Shown here piece by piece: positions 46,400-55,631 of a stretch of DNA of 64,000 nt; the first letter of the stretch is position 1, and the number at the start of each line of letters is the position of its first letter. The notes beneath the pieces are model-generated. The model saw only the letters and a list, made by a program, of their open reading frames with translations, did no database searches and was not told the DNA's origin. Both the position numbers and the translations under genes were made by a program. The DNA is from Flavobacteriales bacterium (lineage in GTDB: Bacteria; Bacteroidota; Bacteroidia; JACJYZ01). Where the stretch lies: NCBI GenBank assembly GCA_020635855.1, contig JACJYZ010000004.1, positions 682,001 to 746,000 on the forward strand. Reading direction: 5' to 3'.

Positions 46400-48208
46400 T
46401 CACCGTTGGCGTTGAGCGGGGCGGATGATGCACAGCTTCTTTTTGTGGCCCTCATGGCCTGCCGCATCGAACCACTGGAAGTCGATCAAATAGATACCCG
46501 CAGCACAGATACCACCAGTCTTGTTTCTCCCATCCCAGAAAATTTCACCTTCTGAACCCGCATACACGCGGTCCAACAATGTAACAACCCACCTGCCTGC
46601 GCGGTCGAAGATGCGAATGCTGACAATGCTTGAGGGATGCGGTAGCTTGTAAGAAATCGCAAGTACATCATGATACCCGTCCTGATCCGGTGAGAAGGTT
46701 TGCGAACCAATGGACAACACATCATTGCCACCCCCTTCTGTCGGTTCTTGTGAATTCTTCCGACCGGGTGTGGCACCTCCCGATGCATCGGAAGCCGAAT
46801 GCCAGTTTGTGCTGTCCTGGGTGTAATGATCCGCACGAAGTCGTTCCAACGAATACCCTTCAGGATCTTCCAGAAAGGGAAAATGATACGACGCGCGGTA
46901 TGAAAACCTGTCCAGGATCACACTGTCTCCGGTAGTTAGCAAAACTGTTCCACGATCGTTATTTAGAGTAGGAAATCCGCTTGTTCTGACAGCTTGTGGT
47001 ATGCATGCAGAAGGGTATTGTTCAGCGATCTTTTCTGGATCTGAGCTGCAGAATAGATATTCACCTGGCATGAACATCTGTTCGGATGCCGAAAGCTTGG
47101 TTTTGTTTTCCCATGCATGTGTGAATTCATTTTCACGCCACAAACAAAGATCAGCCAGATCTACCTCGTACATACTGTGGTTGTATATTTCCACAAAATC
47201 CACCCCGTCGTTGATGGGATCGAACAACACTTCGTTAATCACGATGTCGCCCGGCTGGGGTAGGTGGTATGAAAACGGATAGGATACAGGTTGGATCGGA
47301 ATCCCGTTCAGATCTGCTACACCTGAGACCGACAGGGTATACAGCAAAGATTCCTGAAGATCAGCACTGAAGTGAAGCACTGCGACATGCGGATCTGTGG
47401 AAGATTTGAGCGCGTATTCCGGAGTGCCAATGTACCGGGACACACGGTAATGCTGCTCATTCATGGCCGATGACGTCAGAATGCTTTCTGAAAACCTTAC
47501 CGCAATCGTGTTCGGGTTTAACACGCGAACGGAAACAATGCGGGGAGGTGTGGTATCCGTCCGTAAAGGACCGATGTAAATGTCATCCAGGAAAAAATCA
47601 CTTGAGTGACTTTTCGTGTGGCGACACCAGAGTGCATTCAGCGGCCCTTCAGGTGGCCCGGCGGTCGCTTCCAGTTCCAATGAGAAATCGTCCTGACCCA
47701 GGGTATCCGACCAGATCTTCCATGTATTCTGTTGGTAGTTGACCCGTATGCGTACCTGTACTGATGAACCGCTGAAGGTTGCTGTTAGGCCTTGCCCAAG
47801 TACCGTTTGTATTCCGTTGTTCTCATGTATAAATTTCAAACGGTCTTCGTTGCCCGATTCACCGATCTGCAGAAAGTACCCATGGGTCGGTTCTCCATGT
47901 ACCGTATCGCATGACAGGTAAAGCCGAAAACGGTTGTTTTCACTTGGCGGGAAAGCCAGTTTCAGCCAGAAACTCCATTCCCGCGCCGTGTCTGCCGGAA
48001 TGGGTGCGAGTAACATGGCGGTGCCTTCTTCCTCGGGGCCCATCAGCTGCAATTGATGCTGTGGATTGACCCGGAATTTTGCCAGTTGCCCGGTCCATGT
48101 GGGATTGGAAGAAAGATCCCCATCCGAAAAATCATCTATCCATTGGGCCTGAACCCGACAAATTGAGAAGGATAATGCCAGGATGAAGAAGAAAAATAAT
48201 GTTTTCAA
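46400..48208 (-). CDS. exported protein with lamin-tail domain and FlgD/type B-like C-terminus
   Basis: The start is not an ATG: a TTG at 48208 opens a classic signal peptide (MKTLFFFFILALSFSICRVQ), giving 602 residues. Residues about 25-225 look like a concanavalin-like sandwich. An Ig-like segment follows, then a lamin-tail domain (GDIVINEVLFDPINDGVDFV ... LWRENEF). The C-terminus (FSPDQDGYHDVLAISYKLPH ... FWDGRNKTGGICAAGIYLID) resembles FlgD Ig-like/gliding-associated C-terminal modules seen in Bacteroidota secreted proteins. It is convergent with the large T9SS protein. Its role is unknown. Confidence 0.72.
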   Translation of the reverse strand: MKTLFFFFILALSFSICRVQAQWIDDFSDGDLSSNPTWTGQLAKFRVNPQHQLQLMGPEEEGTAMLLAPIPADTAREWSFWLKLAFPPSENNRFRLYLSCDTVHGEPTHGYFLQIGESGNEDRLKFIHENNGIQTVLGQGLTATFSGSSVQVRIRVNYQQNTWKIWSDTLGQDDFSLELEATAGPPEGPLNALWCRHTKSHSSDFFLDDIYIGPLRTDTTPPRIVSVRVLNPNTIAVRFSESILTSSAMNEQHYRVSRYIGTPEYALKSSTDPHVAVLHFSADLQESLLYTLSVSGVADLNGIPIQPVSYPFSYHLPQPGDIVINEVLFDPINDGVDFVEIYNHSMYEVDLADLCLWRENEFTHAWENKTKLSASEQMFMPGEYLFCSSDPEKIAEQYPSACIPQAVRTSGFPTLNNDRGTVLLTTGDSVILDRFSYRASYHFPFLEDPEGYSLERLRADHYTQDSTNWHSASDASGGATPGRKNSQEPTEGGGNDVLSIGSQTFSPDQDGYHDVLAISYKLPHPSSIVSIRIFDRAGRWVVTLLDRVYAGSEGEIFWDGRNKTGGICAAGIYLIDFQWFDAAGHEGHKKKLCIIRPAQRQR

Positions 48209-48332
48209 CGGAGGAACAAAATTTATGAAAAACTGAAGGTTATCAAGGGATTTCGCCGGCAAATTAGTACTTTTACAGGCCCAATTTTGAGGGGTGTAAG
48301 TTTCAACAACACATTATTCAAACTAAACAACC

Positions 48333-49340
48333 ATGAAAGTAGCCGTTGTAGGAGCCACCGGTATGGTGGGTCAGGTTATGCTGAAGGTGCTCGAAGAGCG
48401 CGATTTACCCATTACAGAATTGATCCCTGTTGCCAGCGAGAAATCCATTGGTAAGGAGATTAAATACAAGGGTAAATCCTATAAGATTGTGGGCATGCAG
48501 GAGGCTGTGGACATGGTACCTGACATTGCCCTGTTTTCAGCGGGAGGCAGCACATCACTCGAGTGGGCGCCCAAATTTGCCGCCGCGGGCACAACCGTTA
48601 TAGATAATTCCTCTGCATGGAGAATGGATCCCGACAAGAAACTGGTGGTTCCGGAAATCAATGCGGATGTGCTGGGTGACAATGACAAGATCATCGCTAA
48701 TCCCAACTGTTCGACCATCCAGATGGTACTGGCGTTGTCTCCGCTTCACAAGAAATACGGGATCAAGCGTTTGATCATCTCCACCTATCAATCTGTAACC
48801 GGAACGGGAGTGAAGGCAGCCCAGCAAATGGAAGATGAGCGCAATGGTGTGGATGGTGTCAAAGCATACCCCCATCCGATCGACCGAAATTGTTTGCCCC
48901 AATGCGATGTATTTACAGAGAACGGTTACACGAAAGAGGAAATGAAGCTGGTGAATGAAACCAGAAAAATCCTTCGTGATCCTGCGATCGGTGTAACGGC
49001 CACGGCTGTTCGTGTACCGGTGATCGGTGGTCACTCGGAATCCGTGAATGTCGAATTCAAAGAAGAATTCGATATGAATGAAGTACGTTCCCTGTTGCAG
49101 CAACAGGACGGCGTTGTATTGCTGGATGAACCCGCATCCAACGTATATCCCATGCCCCTGAACGCACAGCATAAAGATGAAGTGTTTGTTGGCAGGTTGC
49201 GTCGGGATGAGTCCCAGCCCAAGACGTTGAACATGTGGATTGTTGCGGATAATCTTCGGAAAGGTGCCGCTACCAATGCTGTGCAGATTGCTCAGTACCT
49301 GACACAGAAAAGGCTGGTCGGAAAGTCCGTAGAAGCTTGA
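48333..49340 (+). CDS. asd: aspartate-semialdehyde dehydrogenase
   Basis: This 335-residue protein has an NADP-binding Rossmann motif at the N-terminus (VAVVGATGMVGQVM). The nucleophile is Cys126 in NPNCSTIQM and the acid/base is His234 in GGHSESV. It reduces aspartyl phosphate to aspartate semialdehyde, feeding lysine, diaminopimelate, threonine and methionine synthesis. It is a single gene, divergent from the lamin-tail protein gene, and followed by a terminator. Confidence 0.97.
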   Translation: MKVAVVGATGMVGQVMLKVLEERDLPITELIPVASEKSIGKEIKYKGKSYKIVGMQEAVDMVPDIALFSAGGSTSLEWAPKFAAAGTTVIDNSSAWRMDPDKKLVVPEINADVLGDNDKIIANPNCSTIQMVLALSPLHKKYGIKRLIISTYQSVTGTGVKAAQQMEDERNGVDGVKAYPHPIDRNCLPQCDVFTENGYTKEEMKLVNETRKILRDPAIGVTATAVRVPVIGGHSESVNVEFKEEFDMNEVRSLLQQQDGVVLLDEPASNVYPMPLNAQHKDEVFVGRLRRDESQPKTLNMWIVADNLRKGAATNAVQIAQYLTQKRLVGKSVEA

Positions 49341-49362
49341 TATTACATACTTTAGACTGAGT

Positions 49363-49400
49363 GAAGCCCGGGTGAATACATCCGGGCTTCTTTCGTTTTC
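49363..49400 (+). terminator. rho-independent terminator of asd
   Basis: A 9-bp stem (49363-49371 with 49382-49390) followed by TTTCGTTTT lies 22 bases after the asd stop. Confidence 0.82.
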
Positions 49401-49496
49401 GGCCTTTCCCCGGATTGGTGTGGTAACGTTTGACAGAGATTCATCGTAGAGGTGTTAATCCACATATTCATAAACCTACTAAAAAAGGGGGTAACC

Positions 49497-49643
49497 ATGG
49501 CTGAAGGATATTGTGTAAAATGCAAGGCCAAAAAGGAAATGAAAGATGCCAAAGAGGTGGTCATGAAGAATGGAAGAAAGGCATTGAAAGGTACCTGTCC
49601 CACATGTGGAACAGGGATGTTCAAGATCCTTGGAAAAGCCTGA
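49497..49643 (+). CDS. small zinc-ribbon protein (DUF5679-like)
   Basis: The ATG at 49497 follows a strong ribosome-binding site (AAAAAAGGGGG) and gives 48 residues. Two Cys pairs, YCVKCK and CPTCG, are 28 residues apart and form a zinc ribbon. The opening MAEGYCVKCKAKKEMKD matches the DUF5679 pattern of small actinobacterial and Bacteroidota proteins. The role is unknown, possibly nucleic-acid or ribosome associated. A bidirectional terminator follows. Confidence 0.85.
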   Translation: MAEGYCVKCKAKKEMKDAKEVVMKNGRKALKGTCPTCGTGMFKILGKA

Positions 49644-49663
49644 TGAGGCCGATGGCCTTATCG

Positions 49664-49698
49664 AAAAGGACGCGGTCATAACCGGGTCCTTTTTTTTT
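49664..49698. terminator. bidirectional terminator between convergent genes
   Basis: A stem with one mismatch (49664-49676 with 49681-49693) runs into eight or more T on the right and four T when read leftward. It serves the zinc-ribbon gene and probably the lipoprotein gene on the other strand. Confidence 0.8.
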
Positions 49699-50477
49699 TA
49701 GAAATAGTTGAATTCCGAACGGAATGTCGTACCTGAGGAATCCGTCGTACTTTGTTTCCACAACAGGCCGTAGGAGTTGTAACGGAAAGTCTGATCACTC
49801 ACCAAGGCGTCGCTGGCATTGTGACGTGCAATTGAAACCACCTTGCCTTGCTCGTATTGCCATGTTTCATAACCGGTGAGGTTATTGTTTGCATCATATG
49901 TATCCGTTCTTCTTGAATTCATATAATGTGCGATCCTGAATACCGCGATCAAACTGCCGGTTGTGCCATCGTATCGCAGTGCCTTGTATAGGCTGTCCGT
50001 TGAATCGTAGAAATAGGCCTCGGAAAATGCCGGTTCTCCGTTGTGTTCTTCTTCCATGAATTCAACCCGACCCAGGCTGTCTCTCTGATAGGATCTGAAC
50101 AGATCAAATGTATCCTTGTTTTCCCAGAAACGAATGGTATTTCCGGAAGAATCTGTTTCCCATTTCCTGAAAATCACACTTTGACCGGTGGACACATTGT
50201 AGGTGGTTTCTGTACGGAAATGTTGTGGGTTGTCATTCGTATACAGCACGTAGCTCACCTCTTTTTTCTTGTCGGTAATGAATCGTTTGGCGAGAAGTTC
50301 ATCTCCCGACCAATCCCAGCTGATGGTTCCTACAAAAGTATCGTTCTGGTAACGGTACTCCTTGCAAACCTTTCCCTGGAATGCACCGGCTGTGGCGCAT
50401 GGAGGAGGATCGTCCTTTCCGCATCCGTACCACAATCCGGTTAGTAAAGGAACAAGAAGTAACAAATACCTGCGCAT
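49698..50477 (-). CDS. hypothetical lipoprotein
   Basis: This 259-residue protein has a lipobox-like YGC near residues 17-19. The mature part has repeated YD/RHS-like beta hairpins (GTISWDWSGDELLAKRF, YDANNNLTGYETWQYEQGK, FRYNSYGLLWKQSTTD). That pattern is seen in single-domain relatives of YD-repeat proteins, but no toxin or RHS core is present. The function is unknown. It is divergent from the TlpA-like gene. Confidence 0.72.
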   Translation of the reverse strand: MRRYLLLLVPLLTGLWYGCGKDDPPPCATAGAFQGKVCKEYRYQNDTFVGTISWDWSGDELLAKRFITDKKKEVSYVLYTNDNPQHFRTETTYNVSTGQSVIFRKWETDSSGNTIRFWENKDTFDLFRSYQRDSLGRVEFMEEEHNGEPAFSEAYFYDSTDSLYKALRYDGTTGSLIAVFRIAHYMNSRRTDTYDANNNLTGYETWQYEQGKVVSIARHNASDALVSDQTFRYNSYGLLWKQSTTDSSGTTFRSEFNYF

Positions 50478-50508
50478 GCTTTCCTGCTAAACACTAAATT
50501 TACCTTGT

Positions 50509-51024
50509 ATGAAACAATGCAAGATACGTACAGCGAGGGAATTAAAGTGCCTGTTTGTGGTTTTTTCCCTTGTGTGGCCAGCGTTTTTACAGGCCCAGAA
50601 TATTCCCAGTCTGGATTTCAATCATGCCAGAAAGTACTGGGAAGCGAACAATGACACGACCTATGTGGTGAATTTCTGGGCCACCTGGTGCGGACCGTGT
50701 GTCAAGGAATTACCCTTGTTTGATGCACTGGCCGATAAGTACCGCAACAAACCTGTAAAGGTCCTTCTGGTGAGCCTTGATATGAAAAGCCAGGTACCGG
50801 ACAAATTATCCGCTTTTCTTGAGAAAAAGAAAATCAGATCGGAAGTGATTCATCTGGATGACCGGGATGCAAACCGGTGGATCCCTATGGTGGATGAAGC
50901 ATGGACCGGTGCCATTCCAGCCACACTTATCCTGCAAAACAAAAGGGGAAAGAAGTATTTTGTAGAGTCTGAAATAGATGAGAAGAAGCTCCAGGATGCA
51001 TTGAATCAGATTTACGATGAATAA
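50509..51024 (+). CDS. TlpA-like periplasmic thioredoxin
   Basis: This 171-residue protein has a signal sequence ending near LQAQ. The active site is WCGPC with Cys61 and Cys64 (FWATWCGPCVKELPLF), and the cis-Pro lies in GAIPATLIL. It is a membrane- or periplasm-located thiol-disulfide reductase, which in other bacteria serves cytochrome c maturation or reductive repair. No cytochrome genes are nearby. It is a single gene with its own terminator. Confidence 0.92.
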   Translation: MKQCKIRTARELKCLFVVFSLVWPAFLQAQNIPSLDFNHARKYWEANNDTTYVVNFWATWCGPCVKELPLFDALADKYRNKPVKVLLVSLDMKSQVPDKLSAFLEKKKIRSEVIHLDDRDANRWIPMVDEAWTGAIPATLILQNKRGKKYFVESEIDEKKLQDALNQIYDE

Positions 51025-51026
51025 AA

Positions 51027-51058
51027 AAAAGAGCCCCGCACAAGGCGGGACTCTTTTC
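51027..51058 (+). terminator. rho-independent terminator of the TlpA-like gene
   Basis: AAAAGAG and CCCGC pair with GCGGG and CTCTTTT around an ACAAG loop (51027-51057), starting 3 bases after the stop codon. Confidence 0.85.
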
Positions 51059-51136
51059 TACGCATCAATGAATCAAGCACTACGCTACTGCTCGAAAGAA
51101 GTAGTACAAATGTAGTGCCCGGGCCTATAACCCGCT

Positions 51137-51172
51137 GTTAACGGCTCGTTAAGGCTTGTTAAAAAGTGTTAA
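51137..51172 (+). promoter_or_regulatory. four phased GTTAA repeats upstream of the two-component operon
   Basis: GTTAA occurs at 51137, 51148, 51158 and 51168, with spacing of 11, 10 and 10 bases, one helical turn each. On the other strand this reads as TTAAC repeats, like the PhoP boxes of Bacillus. OmpR/PhoB-type regulators bind such direct repeats. A -7 box TATTTTTG follows at 51200-51207, just before the kinase start at 51215. Autoregulation by the regulator encoded in the operon is the likely meaning. Confidence 0.6.
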
Positions 51173-51214
51173 GCCCTCTGTTTGCGGGCACCTAAGCGCT
51201 ATTTTTGCTTTCAC

Positions 51215-52816
51215 ATGAACCGCAGAGTCATACGCTTTCTTATTGCCATGATCACCGTGGCGCTTATCGGTCTGGTAGGTATTCAAATGTATTGGATCCA
51301 TAGCGCCATTGTGGTGAAGAACCACCGGTTCGAACAAAATGCGACCGAGGCGATGAACCAGGTAGTGATGAACCTGGAGAAAGCACGCATGGCCAAGAGG
51401 ATCGAGCAACAGATGACCGCTACATCCCGACAACAATGGCATATGCAACTCGATTCGCTCCGGGAGGCGATTGAAAGATCAGCGCGTATTTTCTCAGATA
51501 AGTTCGAAGCAACGAGGGATTCGGTATTGATTCGCAAGCAACAGGGAAATGTGGTGATTCGATGGAGTGGCTATGTCGACGGAGATTCAACAGACACTGA
51601 GATGGAACTGCCATCGGAATTACAAGGCATGGAAGAACTTGCCAACCTGGGGCAGGAATGGTTCCGTAACATGCACAGCTGGCAGGAAGGTTTCCGGCAG
51701 AATATGGGCGACCAGGGTGATATGGTCGACGACATGTTTGACGAATTCTTCCAGGTGCTGGACCCGAATGAAGAAGAAACACTTCCGAGTGAACACGTAA
51801 TGGATTCCATGCTCCGCGTTGAATTCGGAAACCGTGGCATTGATGCTCCTTTTGATTTCGGTGTGTATGACCGGCCGGCACGCAGTTTTACCCTCATTAA
51901 TTCCGACGCATCCGAGGAGAAATTGCTGAAATCCAAATTCAAGATGAGCCTCCACCGCTCGGATTTCTTCAAAAAACCGGAGTTCCTGATTGTTCACTTT
52001 CCCCAAAGAAGCTTTTATCTCCTCAAGAACATGAGCATGATCATGTTTACATCGGTGATCCTGATTCTGGTGTTGATCTTTTCTTTCTACTATACCATAT
52101 CCACCATTTATCGCCAGAAGAAATTGTCGGACATAAAAAATGATTTCATCAACAACATGACCCACGAGTTCAAAACGCCGATCTCCACCATTTCCCTCGC
52201 TTGTGAGGCGTTGAGCGATCCGCAGATGAACACCACCGATAAAGCCAAACAACACTACGTGGGTATCATCCACGATGAAAACAAACGCCTGGGCATCATG
52301 GCCGAAAATCTGCTTCGAACGGCCGTACTGGATAAGGGAGAACTCAAACTGAAAATCGTGGATACGGATGTGCATCCCATCATCCAGGATGCGATTCGGA
52401 ACATCGCTGTTCTTCTGGACAAACGCAAAGGCCAGATTACACCGCACCTGGATGCAACCATCAGTGTGATCGGTGCAGACCGCGTTCACCTCACCAATGT
52501 CATTTATAATCTTCTCGACAACGCCATTAAATACACCGAACAGGAACCAGACATCCACATCTATACCCGCAATGGAACCGATGGTTTGTACATATCGGTT
52601 CAGGACAATGGTATTGGCATCAGCAAAGAAGCCCAGAAAAAAATCTTTGATAAATTGTACCGGGTTCCGACCGGAAATATCCACAATGTAAAGGGCTTCG
52701 GCCTTGGCCTCAGTTACGTGAAGAACATCGTGGAAATGCACGGTGGGCAGGTGAGCGTTGAAAGTCAGCCCGGGAAGGGCAGCACATTTGAAATTTTCTT
52801 ACCCAATCAAAATTGA
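51215..52816 (+). CDS. membrane sensor histidine kinase
   Basis: The ATG at 51215 gives 533 residues. A membrane helix at about 7-28 is followed by a periplasmic sensor of about 245 residues, rich in acidic Glu/Asp/Met segments (QNMGDQGDMVDDMFDEFF). A second helix follows at about 274-297 (MIMFTSVILILVLIFSFYY). HisKA has His317 (MTHEFKTPIST). The ATPase domain has an N box (NVIYNLLDNAIKYTEQ), G1 (VQDNGIGIS) and G2 (GFGLGLSYVK). There is no HAMP domain. It phosphorylates the regulator encoded next. The signal is unknown; the acidic sensor suggests cations or antimicrobial peptides (inference). Confidence 0.93.
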   Translation: MNRRVIRFLIAMITVALIGLVGIQMYWIHSAIVVKNHRFEQNATEAMNQVVMNLEKARMAKRIEQQMTATSRQQWHMQLDSLREAIERSARIFSDKFEATRDSVLIRKQQGNVVIRWSGYVDGDSTDTEMELPSELQGMEELANLGQEWFRNMHSWQEGFRQNMGDQGDMVDDMFDEFFQVLDPNEEETLPSEHVMDSMLRVEFGNRGIDAPFDFGVYDRPARSFTLINSDASEEKLLKSKFKMSLHRSDFFKKPEFLIVHFPQRSFYLLKNMSMIMFTSVILILVLIFSFYYTISTIYRQKKLSDIKNDFINNMTHEFKTPISTISLACEALSDPQMNTTDKAKQHYVGIIHDENKRLGIMAENLLRTAVLDKGELKLKIVDTDVHPIIQDAIRNIAVLLDKRKGQITPHLDATISVIGADRVHLTNVIYNLLDNAIKYTEQEPDIHIYTRNGTDGLYISVQDNGIGISKEAQKKIFDKLYRVPTGNIHNVKGFGLGLSYVKNIVEMHGGQVSVESQPGKGSTFEIFLPNQN

Positions 52817-52821
52817 TCGCT

Positions 52822-53523
52822 ATGGAAACGACCAGGAAGAAAATCCTGCTTGTGGAAGATGACCCGAACCTGGGCAGTATTCTTCAGGAGTATCTGAATG
52901 CAAAAGGATTCAAAACCAACCTGAGCCGCAACGGCAAGGAAGGATATGATGCTTTTTTGAAAGAGGATTATGATGTGCTGCTGCTGGATGTTATGATGCC
53001 GGTCAAAGACGGATTCACCCTGGCACGCGAGATCCGTGAGATCGATACGCAGACCCCGGTGATCTTTCTAACCGCCAAATCCATGAAAGAAGATACCCTG
53101 GAAGGTTTTCGGCTGGGTGGAGATGACTACATCACCAAACCTTTCAGCATGGAAGAACTGTTGCTGCGCATCCAGGCCATCCTGAAACGCACCGGTCAAC
53201 CGAATGACGATGCATCTCTTCAGGAGTTTGATCTGGGTAAATTTCATTTCAACTACGACCAACAGTTGCTGCAGATAGGAGATAAGGAAACCAAACTCAC
53301 TTCCAAGGAATCGGATCTGCTCAAGCTCCTGTGCGCGCACAAGAACCAGGTGCTGGAGCGGAACTACGCGCTCCAGCGAATATGGAAAGACGATAATTAT
53401 TTCAATTCCCGTAGCATGGATGTGTACATTGCCAAACTCCGCAAACACCTCAAGGAAGATCCGGCGGTTGAAATACTCAACATCCATGGCCGTGGTTTCA
53501 AATTGCTTGTTAACCCGGATTGA
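52822..53523 (+). CDS. OmpR/PhoB-family response regulator
   Basis: The ATG at 52822, 5 bases after the kinase stop, gives 233 residues. The receiver has phospho-acceptor Asp56 (LLLDVMMPVKDG), Thr84 and Lys106 (DYITKPFS). A winged-helix DNA-binding domain covers about 130-230 (LTSKESDLLKLLCAHKNQVL ... RSMDVYIAKLRKHL). It acts with the upstream kinase and probably binds the phased GTTAA repeats at 51137. Confidence 0.95.
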   Translation: METTRKKILLVEDDPNLGSILQEYLNAKGFKTNLSRNGKEGYDAFLKEDYDVLLLDVMMPVKDGFTLAREIREIDTQTPVIFLTAKSMKEDTLEGFRLGGDDYITKPFSMEELLLRIQAILKRTGQPNDDASLQEFDLGKFHFNYDQQLLQIGDKETKLTSKESDLLKLLCAHKNQVLERNYALQRIWKDDNYFNSRSMDVYIAKLRKHLKEDPAVEILNIHGRGFKLLVNPD

Positions 53524-53592
53524 GTATCTGCCGCAATCCCAGTATATCTGCTTTTGACCGTAACAGGCGTTCGTAAACCTGCTGATTTGTTG

Positions 53593-53600
53593 TAACTTTG
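53593..53600 (+). promoter_or_regulatory. -7 box upstream of the PurF-like gene
   Basis: A perfect TAACTTTG lies 73 bases before the start. No TTG is seen at the expected -33 distance. Confidence 0.4.
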
Positions 53601-53672
53601 CGGTGAACCACCTCAATAGGCCGGACGCTTTGCCAACGCAGGCGTGCGAACGGTCCGCAAGGGAACAAGCAG

Positions 53673-55574
53673 ATGAGCGAGCAAATTAAACACGAGTGCG
53701 GAATTGCCCTGATCCGGTTATTGAAACCCCTGGATCATTTTCAGAAAAAATACGGTACACCTCTCTATGGTCTGAATAAACTGTATCTGCTCATGCAGAA
53801 ACAGCACAACCGCGGACAGGATGGAGCCGGTGTAGCAACCATCAAACTCGACATGGATCCTGGAAGGCGTTACATCAGTCGCTACCGATCCAACAGCAGC
53901 CAACCCATCCAGGATATTTTCTTCCGCATTAACCAGAAATTTGAAGCGGTTCGCAGAAAAGATCCCGCTCTCATGCAGGACACCCGCTGGCTGAAAAACA
54001 ATGTTGCATTCGCAGGGGAATTGCTCCTAGGACATTTGCGCTACGGTACCTTCGGCAAGAATTCCATCGAATACTGCCACCCCTTTCTGCGACAAAACAA
54101 CTGGATGACCCGCAACCTGGTGGTCGCTGGAAATTTTAACCTCACCAATGTGGATGAACTCTTCCAGCAATTGGTGGAACTCGGACAACACCCGAAAGAA
54201 AAATCGGATACGGTGACCGTACTGGAAAAGATCGGTCACTTCCTGGATGTGGAGAATGAACGCCTGTTCAAAGAATATAAAAAAGAAGGCTTTTCCAATG
54301 CGGATATTTCACCGCGCATCGCCTCCAACATCGACCTGCAACATATCCTGCAGGAATCATCCAGGAAATGGGATGGTGGATATGTGATCGCCGGCCTGCT
54401 CGGCCATGGCGATGCCTTCGTGGTGCGTGACCCGAACGGCATTCGCCCGGTATGGTACTACAAGGATGATGAAAAGGTGGTGGTAACATCCGAAAGGCCA
54501 CCCATTCAACTTGCGTTTGATGTGGCCGTGGACCAGATCCGCGAAATCCAGCCCGGGCACGCATTGATCCTGAAAAAAAACGGCGAGATTTCGGAAGTGT
54601 CCATCCGGGCTCAGGCCGAAAGAAAATCATGCTCGTTCGAAAGGATCTATTTCTCACGTGGAAACGACAAAGACATCTACCGGGAACGGAAAGCGTTGGG
54701 TGCAGCCCTCTGTCCCGCCATCCTGAACGCTGTTGAGCATGACCTGGAAAACACCGTGTTTTCCTTCATCCCCAACACAGCTGAGGTAGCCTACCATGGG
54801 ATGATCGAAGGGTTGGAAGAACACCTGGATGACGTCAAATCAAAAGCGATATTGAAAGCAGGTGCGTCCCTCACACCCGAATCGCTGGCAAAAATCATGT
54901 CGGTAAGGCCCAGGGCTGAGAAGATCGCCATCAAGGATATCAAGTTGCGTACGTTCATTGCGGCCGATCAGGACCGTGAAGGACTCGTTGCCCACGTGTA
55001 TGACACCACTTACGGCGTGGTCAGGAGAGGTGTGGACAACCTGGTGGTGATCGATGATTCCATCGTGCGTGGCACCACACTCAAACAAAGCATCATCAAA
55101 ATCCTCGACCGGCTTTCCCCCAAAAAGATATTGATCGTTTCATCCGCACCCCAGATCCGATACCCCGACTGCTACGGCATTGATATGGCCAAGCTGGGTG
55201 ACTTCGTGGCGTTCAGGGCTGCCGTGGCGCTGCTCAAGGAACGTTTCATGGATGACGTCCTGGAACGGGTGTATGAAAAAGCCAAAGGCCAGGAAGACCT
55301 GCCCAAAGAACATACGGTGAATGTGGTCAAGGAAATCTATGAACCCTTTACGCCGGAAGAAGTGGCTGCCAAAATCGCCGAACTGCTTCGCCCCGACGAC
55401 CTGAAAGCCGACCTGGAAATCATCTTCCAATCGCTGGACGGCTTGCACAAAGCCTGCCCCGAACATATGGGAGATTGGTACTTTTCAGGTGACTATCCCA
55501 CACCCGGTGGCAACAAAGTGGTGAACCGCGCCTTCATGAATTTCATGGAAGGGAAGAATGTGAGGGCTTATTAA
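53673..55574 (+). CDS. purF: amidophosphoribosyltransferase-like (PurF family)
   Basis: This 633-residue protein has a class II glutamine amidotransferase domain. The catalytic Cys is preceded by 8 residues (MSEQIKHE-CGIALIRLL), which would have to be removed as a propeptide. The glutaminase core shows HNRGQDGAG and HLRYGTFG. The phosphoribosyltransferase half has the PRPP loop VVIDDSIVRGTT. It is longer than E. coli PurF (about 505 residues) because of an inserted segment in the glutaminase half and a C-terminal extension. It would make phosphoribosylamine in purine synthesis, but it could be a second, divergent PurF paralog of Bacteroidota. Confidence 0.85.
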   Translation: MSEQIKHECGIALIRLLKPLDHFQKKYGTPLYGLNKLYLLMQKQHNRGQDGAGVATIKLDMDPGRRYISRYRSNSSQPIQDIFFRINQKFEAVRRKDPALMQDTRWLKNNVAFAGELLLGHLRYGTFGKNSIEYCHPFLRQNNWMTRNLVVAGNFNLTNVDELFQQLVELGQHPKEKSDTVTVLEKIGHFLDVENERLFKEYKKEGFSNADISPRIASNIDLQHILQESSRKWDGGYVIAGLLGHGDAFVVRDPNGIRPVWYYKDDEKVVVTSERPPIQLAFDVAVDQIREIQPGHALILKKNGEISEVSIRAQAERKSCSFERIYFSRGNDKDIYRERKALGAALCPAILNAVEHDLENTVFSFIPNTAEVAYHGMIEGLEEHLDDVKSKAILKAGASLTPESLAKIMSVRPRAEKIAIKDIKLRTFIAADQDREGLVAHVYDTTYGVVRRGVDNLVVIDDSIVRGTTLKQSIIKILDRLSPKKILIVSSAPQIRYPDCYGIDMAKLGDFVAFRAAVALLKERFMDDVLERVYEKAKGQEDLPKEHTVNVVKEIYEPFTPEEVAAKIAELLRPDDLKADLEIIFQSLDGLHKACPEHMGDWYFSGDYPTPGGNKVVNRAFMNFMEGKNVRAY

Positions 55575-55631
55575 TCCCTGAGATCTACTACCAGCTGCAT
55601 ACATGGATGGATTTCGAAAACTGATACAGCA

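Noticed and set aside
49352..49624. Reverse-strand open frame opposite the zinc-ribbon gene
   Set aside because: It spans the asd terminator and mirrors a real gene with a strong ribosome-binding site on the plus strand.
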